Below, one piece after another: positions 1-5,878 of a stretch of 8,328 nucleotides of DNA (position 1 is its first letter; the number at the start of each line of letters is the position of its first letter). Source of the DNA: Pirellulaceae bacterium. GTDB lineage: Bacteria > Planctomycetota > Planctomycetia > Pirellulales > Pirellulaceae. The notes under the pieces were generated by a model that worked only from the letters and a program-made list of their open reading frames with translations, was not told where the DNA came from and did no database searches. The translations under genes were made by a program, and so were the position numbers. The stretch covers positions 1 through 8,328 of the forward strand of contig JABDKS010000868.1 of the NCBI GenBank assembly GCA_013002105.1. Reading direction: 5' to 3'.

Positions 1-55
1 CACACTCATTACCACCTTGCGCGGGTGTCGCCTTAGGAGTCGACCGTTTGCTCAT
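1..55 (-). CDS. Possible 5' end of a divergent gene (partial, weak)
   Basis: On the minus strand an ATG at 55-53 opens a frame with no stop to the window edge, about 18 codons, reading [17 protein letters not shown] and onward. The composition (K/R/S/T/P-rich start, then Q/G) is plausible for the N-terminus of a planctomycete protein. It would be divergent from the hemerythrin-like gene, with the AT-rich spacer between them as a shared promoter region. No clear Shine-Dalgarno sequence precedes it. Eighteen open codons are weak evidence and no family can be recognised, so this may be noncoding. Confidence 0.25.
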   Translation of the reverse strand, partial: MSKRSTPKATPAQGGNEC

Positions 56-230
56 GTTACGCACCGGTGCGACGTCCATCGAACAAGTGATACCTTTCAC
101 AATCTTAAATTCTTAAGCCTGCAATAGGAAAAAAAGCAAGCATCAAATGCGAATATCACAAAATACTCGTCTGGAGTTGCGATTGAATGTAAAATATTGA
201 CTCTCATCAAATCCACAAGGAACCGGTTCG
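56..230. promoter_or_regulatory. AT-rich spacer upstream of the hemerythrin-like gene
   Basis: From about 90 to 215 this spacer is clearly richer in A/T than the flanking genes, as expected of a promoter region. It contains a perfect 10-bp palindrome GCACCGGTGC at 61-70 and a 5-bp inverted repeat CTTAA-attc-TTAAG at 104-117. Either could be a regulator site or chance. A TAAAAT at 190-195 resembles a -10 box for the rightward gene, but no matching -35 box lies at the usual distance, so no promoter is assigned. Confidence 0.35.
217..222 (+). promoter_or_regulatory. Ribosome binding site of the hemerythrin-like gene
   Basis: AAGGAA lies 8 nt upstream of the ATG at 231. It is a good Shine-Dalgarno match and fixes this ATG as the start rather than the internal Met38. 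Confidence 0.6.
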
Positions 231-710
231 ATGGCTGATAGCGCTGTGACTACTCGACAACTAACCGTCAATGCGGCATTTTTGCAAGAAATCAAGGACG
301 ACAACCAACAACTCAAGCAACTCTGGGACAAAGTTACGCCGATGGCGGAACGGCCCGAGACGGCGTTGAATCATTGGCCTGAGTTGGTGGAATTGTTCGC
401 CGAACTCCGTGACCAGCTAGCGTTGCATTTTTCGCTCGAAGAAGCGTACGGCTATTTTGATGAAGCGGTCGACATCGCACCCCAATTGACGTCACTTGCT
501 GAGTGCTTGCGGGGTGAGCACGCGGTGCTGTTCTCTCAAATTCGTGACCTGGCCGATGCGGCAACCGAGGCGAATTCCGAGCGTGAAGAAGGGCTCGTTC
601 CCTGCATCAAGGCGTTCAAGAAATTTAAGAAGCAGTTCCAATCGCACGAAGAATCGGAATTGAAGCTGATCTTGCAAGCCATGGACGACGACATCGGCGG
701 TGGTGACTGA
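231..710 (+). CDS. Hemerythrin-like (HHE cation-binding) domain protein
   Basis: This 159-residue, wholly alpha-helical protein has no signal peptide or membrane segment and is probably cytosolic. It matches the four-helix HHE/hemerythrin pattern. Helix B carries H66-x3-E70 in 'ALHFSLEEAYGYF', helix C carries H97 in 'RGEHAVLF', and helix D carries H139-x3-E143 in 'SHEESELKLI'. In the family these residues bind a non-haem di-iron centre that handles oxygen, nitric oxide or peroxide, or senses redox state. The helix A position that normally supplies the first His ('E-D-H-x-x-L') instead reads 'KDDNQQL', with Asn25, so the site may be incomplete or hold one metal. The C-terminus is acidic (MDDDIGGGD). 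The start is supported by AAGGAA 8 nt upstream. The gene stands alone and converges on the FKBP gene. Family assignment is fairly secure; the physiological role is unknown. Confidence 0.8.
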   Translation: MADSAVTTRQLTVNAAFLQEIKDDNQQLKQLWDKVTPMAERPETALNHWPELVELFAELRDQLALHFSLEEAYGYFDEAVDIAPQLTSLAECLRGEHAVLFSQIRDLADAATEANSEREEGLVPCIKAFKKFKKQFQSHEESELKLILQAMDDDIGGGD

Positions 711-951
711 GCCGATCGCTAGTTGACGGGCTTGCACGGGGGCTGACCGGCTACGCCAATCGGTCCGGCCGTCATCCCTTAGCCCGGTGTGTTCAGCGGC
801 ATGATTGCCAGCAGCTTCGGATGGGGTTGAACTGTGTTGGACGATGAGTGCCGGCAGGATGATTTCCGGCAGGATGTGCTCAGCCGCTTCCGGTTGGTTT
901 CAACGGTCGCGAACGTGCACCGTGATGGGCAGGTGTTCGTACCCACCAGTG
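711..951. other. Gene-free region between convergent genes
   Basis: These 241 bp lie between the stop codons of the rightward hemerythrin-like gene and the leftward FKBP gene. Open frames crossing it on either strand are antisense extensions of the neighbours and show no family resemblance. An 11-bp direct repeat CCGGCAGGATG occurs at 851-861 and 866-876. Only a poor hairpin (5-bp stem GACCG/CGGTC near 745-765) is visible as a possible terminator, with no T-run. Confidence 0.5.
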
Positions 952-1428
952 TCAATGTCCTTTCAAGCGGATCTCGATCAGTTCGATCTTGAAATTGAGC
1001 GGCGAATCCGGTGGTATCGTGCCTGGGACGCCACGTTGGCCGTACCCCAACTCCGACGGAATCTTCAGTTCGATCATGCCGCCGACTCCGACCAATTGAA
1101 GGCCTTCGGTCCAACCACCGATGACACCGCTAAGTGGAAATGCGGTTGCCTGACCTCGTTTGTAGGAACTATCGAATTCAGTGCCATCGTCAAGCCAACC
1201 GGTGTAGTGTGCCAAAACAACATCCGTGGGGCCGGGCTGTTCCCCGTCGGACTTTCGCAAGATCCGATATTGGAGACCCGATTGTGTGGTGGTGAATTCG
1301 GTTGGCGCGTCGTCGTCGACGGGCCCGGGTTGGCTGATTTCGGTGGGCATTGGAGTGGAACAGGAGCAAAGGGAAATTGCAGTTACAAGCAGGAAACAAT
1401 TTATACCGTGATGGAGAGAATGGGTCAT
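952..1428 (-). CDS. FKBP-type peptidyl-prolyl cis-trans isomerase, lipoprotein
   Basis: This protein catalyses cis-trans isomerisation of X-Pro bonds and probably assists folding of exported proteins. From the ATG at 1428 it has 158 residues. A hydrophobic signal (residues 9-22) ends in a lipobox-like L20-C21-S22-C23, so it is probably a lipoprotein anchored via Cys23. A short Pro/Asp/Thr-rich linker follows, then one FKBP domain at about 48-155. Residues corresponding to the FKBP12 pocket are all present: Y75, F85, D86, F97, V102, I103, W106, Y129 and F146. The fold also shows the 'HYTGWL.DG..FDSS' and 'IP..LGYG' motifs. The frame stays open to an ATG at 1551, but those extra 41 residues are polar and would bury the signal peptide, so I prefer the start at 1428. 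No clear Shine-Dalgarno site is seen. The gene appears to be a single-gene unit. Confidence 0.9.
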   Translation of the reverse strand: MTHSLHHGINCFLLVTAISLCSCSTPMPTEISQPGPVDDDAPTEFTTTQSGLQYRILRKSDGEQPGPTDVVLAHYTGWLDDGTEFDSSYKRGQATAFPLSGVIGGWTEGLQLVGVGGMIELKIPSELGYGQRGVPGTIPPDSPLNFKIELIEIRLKGH

Positions 1429-1550
1429 TGTTTCGGGCTTCAACCGGTCTGTCGAATGTGCGGGACGTTGACGTGTCATTCGTATTACCGACCATACGGC
1501 ATGACTGACAGGGTCAACGAACGACTTGTTGCGTGGATGATTTCCGCACA

Positions 1551-1556
1551 TTTATA
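1551..1556 (-). promoter_or_regulatory. Candidate -10 box for the FKBP gene (weak)
   Basis: On the minus strand this reads TATAAA. Transcription from here would start near 1543 and leave a leader of roughly 115 nt before the ATG at 1428. The hexamer at the -35 distance (CTGCCA) is poor. The box overlaps the upstream in-frame ATG at 1551; if real, it would rule out that longer start. Confidence 0.2.
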
Positions 1557-1786
1557 GCCATCAACGACAGACTTGGCAGCTGGGCCTTGTGTCGGTGTTC
1601 GTCGCGATCCGCTGCAAATGGCCCCCCATTTCTCCGGGATTCGGCTGTCGCAGGTGCCGACGATGGATGCGAACACGATCAGATATGGGGAAGCACGCGG
1701 GTGGAACCGGCCCTTGGTGAACTACAATTTCATAACGACCCATTGAGTCTTTGCGGGCCAATGGCGGTGCGATAACAGTAGTCAAC

Positions 1787-1790
1787 AAGG
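1787..1790 (+). promoter_or_regulatory. Ribosome binding site of the LRR gene
   Basis: AAGG lies 6 nt before the ATG at 1797. It is short but well placed and supports this start codon. Confidence 0.45.
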
Positions 1791-1796
1791 TTCATC

Positions 1797-2891
1797 ATGA
1801 ATGAATGTGACAACGGCGTTGCAAAGCGAACCTTTCCGCGATTGCGTTACTCGCTACGTACGCTGCTGGTACTGTTTTTACTCGGCAGTTTGCTATTTCG
1901 AATGGGGTTCGTGTGGCACAGTCGATCGCTCGAGCAACGTCGTATTGTTCAGCAGCTCATCACAAGTGGCGGGTGGGTAAAGTACGAGTTTGAAGTGGAT
2001 GGCTTCAAAGAGCCGCGTGGTCCTGCGTGGCTTCGCAAACGCCTAGGTATGGATCACTTCAATCGTGTGGCGCGGGCGTCCGTCCCCGCGGACTTCCTAT
2101 CGCTCAGAGCGCTACCGGATTTGGAGGAGGTCGAATTGGTCGGTGGACTTGTGTTAGATGGTCAAATGACGTTGTTGGATGATTTAAAGCGATTGGAAGC
2201 ATTGAGTATTCGCGGCACGCGGATGACCGAAAACGGACTGTTACATCTAACCAAACACCGTGATCTGGCGAGGCTCGATCTAGGAAGTACGAAACTAAGT
2301 CGTGTTCCGCTCGGATGTTTGGCCGAGTTGCCAGAGTTGCATGACCTGGGCCTGTCGTACACGGATGTTGATGACACGATGCTCAGTCAATTGATTCCAC
2401 AGTTGCGATTGACGCGACTTTCGCTGAGCGGTTGCGATGTATCAGGAAAACCGATGGTGGCGATTGGTATGCAATCTGATCTCGTTGATCTGAATCTGGC
2501 GTTCAGCGACGTTCAGGATTCTGATCTGCAACACCTCAAGAATCTGACAGCACTGAGAAGATTGAATTTGGCGGGCACCGAAATCGGAGATGCTGGTTTT
2601 GTGAATCTTTTAGAAAAAATCCAATTGCGTGAGTTAAATTTATCGCAAACACTCGTGGGCGATGCCGGGTTCCAGTCGGCGAAGTATCAACTGATCACAG
2701 TAAGGGTGTTGGATGTTGCTGATTCCCAGTTGACAGACGGGAGCATCGACGGATTGTGCGAGTTGACGTCGTTGGAGCACCTGAACATGGCCGGCACGTT
2801 AACGATGCCGGGACAAATGGAATTGTTCTCAAGGATGCCTTCGACGACTCGGGTGCAAGGACAATACGAAATCCGCCAAGGCGCAAACTGA
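1797..2891 (+). CDS. Membrane-anchored leucine-rich repeat protein, planctomycete type
   Basis: This 364-residue protein has a basic N-terminus followed by one membrane segment (about 20-39) within 'LRYSLRTLLVLFLLGSLLF'. This is the planctomycete SLRTLL anchor. A conserved juxtamembrane block follows: 'EQRRIVQQL' and 'GGWVKYEFE' (46-66), then 'GPAWLRKRLGMDHF' (75-88). Residues about 105-335 form some ten leucine-rich repeats with a regular 24-residue period; the cores are LEEVEL, LEALSI, LARLDL, LHDLGL, LTRLSL, LVDLNL, LRRLNL, LRELNL, VRVLDV and LEHLNM. Such repeats form curved binding surfaces, so the domain probably mediates protein-protein contact, most likely outside the cytoplasmic membrane. 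The ligand is unknown and no enzymatic domain is present. The gene converges on the MMPL gene with 22 bp between stop codons. Confidence 0.85.
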   Translation: MNECDNGVAKRTFPRLRYSLRTLLVLFLLGSLLFRMGFVWHSRSLEQRRIVQQLITSGGWVKYEFEVDGFKEPRGPAWLRKRLGMDHFNRVARASVPADFLSLRALPDLEEVELVGGLVLDGQMTLLDDLKRLEALSIRGTRMTENGLLHLTKHRDLARLDLGSTKLSRVPLGCLAELPELHDLGLSYTDVDDTMLSQLIPQLRLTRLSLSGCDVSGKPMVAIGMQSDLVDLNLAFSDVQDSDLQHLKNLTALRRLNLAGTEIGDAGFVNLLEKIQLRELNLSQTLVGDAGFQSAKYQLITVRVLDVADSQLTDGSIDGLCELTSLEHLNMAGTLTMPGQMELFSRMPSTTRVQGQYEIRQGAN

Positions 2892-2896
2892 TGAGC

Positions 2897-2933
2897 CACG
2901 CAATGAGGTAGGTTTACGCGGAGTGATTGCGTG
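2897..2933. terminator. Inverted repeat at the convergent LRR/MMPL junction, possible bidirectional terminator
   Basis: CACGCAAT at 2897-2904 pairs perfectly with ATTGCGTG at 2926-2933, giving an 8-bp stem and a 21-nt loop. It sits just after the LRR stop codon (2889-2891), and its right arm covers the last codons of the MMPL gene. The position fits a shared terminator. The stem is only half G/C, the loop is long and no T-run follows, so a canonical intrinsic terminator is not shown. Confidence 0.35.
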
Positions 2934-5661
2934 ACGTTCGCGGACCCATTAGCGCGACGAAACTGGGCACCAGAATCGTGCGGACATAAAACGTATCGAT
3001 CAGGACACCTAGGCCCAGTGCAAAGCCAAGTTCGATAATCCCGCGCAATCCCACCTTGCCGCCCGCGGTCACACCAAACCATTCGGCGACAGTGGGGAGC
3101 CAAGCTGACGAGGTCATCGAGAAAAAGGTTGCCGCCATCACGAGTCCACACGCGGTGATGATGCCACCGGTGCGAGAGACCGCCCGGCGTAGAGCGGCGA
3201 GCCAACCCAGTGACCGTTGTTCTTCGATGATGCGTGTGACCAAGTAAACATTGTAGTCCTGTCCCACGGCGACCAAAATAACGAACAGGAATATCGGTAG
3301 CTTCCAGTCCAATCCAACGAAGTCACTTCCGTAGGCAGCTTTGAAAAACAACAGCGTCAGTCCCAAGGTCGCGTAATAGCTCAACAGCACGGTGGCGATC
3401 AGATAGAAGCACAAACCGATTCGTCGAATCACGAGCACGAGCACGATGAAGACGGCGATGACTACCGCGATTTTGATGCGTCGGTTGTCTGATAGTGTGA
3501 CGCTGCGTAGATCGATGATCGAAGGCGTCGTACCCGTCAACAGAACACGGGTGCCTTTCCATAACGAGTCAGGTTGTTCCGCCTCGGCACGTAACATATT
3601 GCCCAATTGGGCTACTTTGGCGGCTGTCTCGATCGAGAACGGATCGCCATCGAAAACAACATCGATCCGTGAAAGTCGATTTTCGTAAGAGGGGTGCGAC
3701 GAAAAAAAGTAACCCTGCGCGATCCGGTGGTTTTGCAAGGCTCGTCGTTTCCAAGCATCGCCGCTGAGCAGTCCCATCTCACGGTCCGGTGGAAAGTCTC
3801 CCAGTGGATCGATCGCTGTCCGCACCGTCTCCACACCCGGTGATTCATACATTCGGTCCGATAGCGCTCGGATCTCTTTGTCAAATTGTTCTCTGGGTGC
3901 CGGTTCGCTGCGAACCAACAACACGGTGACCGGATTGATTTCGCCGATCTTGAAGTGTTTGGAAAGCAATCGCAGTCCGCGGCGACTCGAGGCAGCGTGG
4001 TTGAGCTGACTGCTCAAGTCATACGTCACTGAACTTTCGTTTCGGAGACCGTAAATACCGGGCACGGCCAGGAAGACAACACCAATGAGCAACCAGAGCA
4101 CGGGTCGACGCGTAATCATCAACGCAATCCAGCTCCACAGGCCGCCACCAACTGTCCCGCTACGGTTGACCGCACTGTCGCCCAGCAGTGACATTGTCGG
4201 GCTCCATTGCTGCTTGACGACGTTGGGCCAAAAGACCTTGGGACCCAGTGCACGCAGCATGGCCGGCGTCAGCGTGGTGCAAATCAGCAGGCCGACCAGG
4301 AGGCAAATGGCAATGATCGGCCCGGTGTAGTGGAATTTGCCAAACCGAGCGATCCATAGCATGCCGAGTCCGACCACCGTCGTCAGCGCGCTACCCATCA
4401 GGGCGCCCGTTACGCCCGACAGTGCGTTTCGACAGGCTTCGGGCCACTCAGCTTTGACCGCTTCCTCTCTCAGTCGTGCGATCAAAAAAAGACAATAGTC
4501 GGTACCGGCGCCGAACAAGATCACCACGATAAAAATGCGACTGGTCGTAAAGACGCGCAGATCCAAGGCTGGAATCGTCTTGTCGATGGACCACTGCGTC
4601 AGCAAGGCGACCAGCGACATCGATACCAGCACGGCGGTCCCAATCGAAATCATGGGGACGGCAACCAACAACGGTGCTCGATAGACCCCGGCTAGAATCA
4701 ACAGGATCATCACGACGGTAATCCATTCGGTATATCGGATTGCGTCGCGAGCGGCCAGCAGCGTTTCGCCGCCGATCGCCGCCGATCCTGTCATCTCCAG
4801 ATGCAAACCGGGATCGGTATAGTGCATGGAATATTCGCGGACCTGACGCAATAGATCGGCGACCGCTTCGACGGTTTTGATGTTGCCGGTCGCAGCCAGT
4901 TCGCTGGACAGTTGCATGACGGCCAGACGAGCGTTTTCTTTTTGCATCCGCGAGCCGATCACTTTGTCGTCCCACGACAACACATCGGTCATCGAGTTCC
5001 AAGGACCCAAATCTCGATCTTCGATCGGCACGACTTGGGTGGGCAGTTCAGGCATCAAAATCAGCGCGGCTTCGAAGTCCGCGCCCGAGACCTCCTCGGA
5101 CTCGCCCAGTAGTTCCAGCAATTTGCCACGATCCCAATGGGCAATCGCCATCCGGGGTGTGTAGCGATCCGGTGGGTCATCGGGAACACGATCAGCGATC
5201 CGTTCGTAAAAGCGTTCGTCAATCGATAGCGATTGGTCCAGCGCCTCGCGCGTGAGTCGGACCCACGGCGCCGCCGCGCCGGCGTCTTCGACCATGCCGC
5301 CTTGATAACCGTATTGCAACGCTCGCTGCCACGAGACCTCGGCCAACCGATGATACAGTCGTCGCAGCAAATCCAGACCGACGATTTCGTCGTCCTTTGT
5401 CAACGGCTCGTCTTCGCGACCGATCACTAAAACGATCTGGCTACGACTTCGCTCGCCCGGAAATGCATCATCGAGCAGTCGTCCACCGGCGACACTGGTC
5501 ATCGTGGCCGGTAAATAATCAAAGTCGCCGTCGTAGGCGATGTCGTTCCAAGCCGGCGCAGCCCAGCGCAGTCCGATGGCGATCAGGATCCATGCCAGCA
5601 AAATCCACGGCCACCCTTTGGTGACGATGTCAGCCCAGCGAAGCGACAGCGAACGTGGCAT
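2914..5661 (-). CDS. MMPL-family (RND superfamily) membrane transporter
   Basis: This 915-residue inner-membrane protein has the duplicated RND layout of MmpL-type proteins. TM1 (about 18-34) is followed by a large extracytoplasmic domain (about 40-308) and TM2-6 (about 312-328, 331-355, 374-394, 411-437, 446-470). TM7 (about 520-538), a second outer domain (about 540-728) and TM8-12 (about 731-903) follow. The proton-relay motifs are intact in both halves: 'GAGTDYCLFLIARLREE' with D388-Y389 in TM4, and 'VGQDYNVYLVTRIIEE' with D802-Y803 in TM10. The C-terminal 'LIDTFYVRTILVPSFVALMG' is also typical. The family moves lipids, hopanoids or other hydrophobic molecules using the proton gradient; the substrate here cannot be told. 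No membrane-fusion partner is adjacent. The ATG at 5661 puts the signal-anchor at the expected place, but there is no clear Shine-Dalgarno site. The length is normal for the family. Confidence 0.92.
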   Translation of the reverse strand: MPRSLSLRWADIVTKGWPWILLAWILIAIGLRWAAPAWNDIAYDGDFDYLPATMTSVAGGRLLDDAFPGERSRSQIVLVIGREDEPLTKDDEIVGLDLLRRLYHRLAEVSWQRALQYGYQGGMVEDAGAAAPWVRLTREALDQSLSIDERFYERIADRVPDDPPDRYTPRMAIAHWDRGKLLELLGESEEVSGADFEAALILMPELPTQVVPIEDRDLGPWNSMTDVLSWDDKVIGSRMQKENARLAVMQLSSELAATGNIKTVEAVADLLRQVREYSMHYTDPGLHLEMTGSAAIGGETLLAARDAIRYTEWITVVMILLILAGVYRAPLLVAVPMISIGTAVLVSMSLVALLTQWSIDKTIPALDLRVFTTSRIFIVVILFGAGTDYCLFLIARLREEAVKAEWPEACRNALSGVTGALMGSALTTVVGLGMLWIARFGKFHYTGPIIAICLLVGLLICTTLTPAMLRALGPKVFWPNVVKQQWSPTMSLLGDSAVNRSGTVGGGLWSWIALMITRRPVLWLLIGVVFLAVPGIYGLRNESSVTYDLSSQLNHAASSRRGLRLLSKHFKIGEINPVTVLLVRSEPAPREQFDKEIRALSDRMYESPGVETVRTAIDPLGDFPPDREMGLLSGDAWKRRALQNHRIAQGYFFSSHPSYENRLSRIDVVFDGDPFSIETAAKVAQLGNMLRAEAEQPDSLWKGTRVLLTGTTPSIIDLRSVTLSDNRRIKIAVVIAVFIVLVLVIRRIGLCFYLIATVLLSYYATLGLTLLFFKAAYGSDFVGLDWKLPIFLFVILVAVGQDYNVYLVTRIIEEQRSLGWLAALRRAVSRTGGIITACGLVMAATFFSMTSSAWLPTVAEWFGVTAGGKVGLRGIIELGFALGLGVLIDTFYVRTILVPSFVALMGPRTSRNHSA

Positions 5662-5878
5662 CAGCGGATCATGGGGGTCGACGACGCGAAGAAGGGCTTG
5701 AGATAAGATCGAGCGAAGTAGTCACTCCGATAGTTGCCCTAGAGTACCGCATCGGGTCCGTCGATTGCAGGCCCGAGAGGTTTGGGACCCCCGCACACGA
5801 TTGGCGGTGGATTCACAGGCGATGGGCCGCAAATGGAGCGGATTGGCCCGGAGGCCTGTTTCCTCAATGGGAAACGGA
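5662..5878. other. Spacer between the secretin-like and MMPL genes
   Basis: This 217-bp gap lies between two leftward genes. It holds no plausible gene. GGGCC/GGCCC (about 5824-5850) could form a 5-bp stem with a 17-nt loop, but there is no T-run. I find no good promoter for the MMPL gene, so co-transcription with the upstream gene is possible but unproven. Confidence 0.4.

Larger units (their letters stand above)
1429..1796. other. Divergent intergenic region, no gene seen
   Basis: These 368 bp separate the start of the FKBP gene from the start of the LRR gene and should hold the promoters of both. The short open frames within it overlap one another on opposite strands and encode low-plausibility, Cys/Arg-rich peptides, so I call no gene. 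A TACAAT at 1723-1728 (five of six matches to the -10 consensus) lies about 70 bp upstream of the LRR start but lacks a convincing -35 box. Confidence 0.5.

Noticed and set aside
780..954. Minus-strand frame just past the FKBP stop reading 'HLPITVHVRDR' and later 'AEHILPEIILPALIV'
   Set aside because: It looks slightly coding-like but is broken by a stop, has no ATG in a suitable place and no family resemblance. It may be a gene remnant, but the evidence is too thin to list.
805..1557. A 250-codon plus-strand open frame opposite the FKBP gene
   Set aside because: It is antisense to a clear FKBP domain, its product is rich in Cys/Trp/Arg with no recognisable family, and its length follows from the codon pattern of the real gene.
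1533..1788. Short overlapping open frames on both strands upstream of the LRR gene
   Set aside because: They overlap each other, have no ribosome binding sites, and give Cys/Arg/Pro-rich peptides without plausible structure.
4448..5002. A 184-codon minus-strand frame within the MMPL gene
   Set aside because: It is a shifted-frame reading of the MMPL coding sequence with an Arg/Asp/Ser-rich product, as expected of an out-of-frame shadow.
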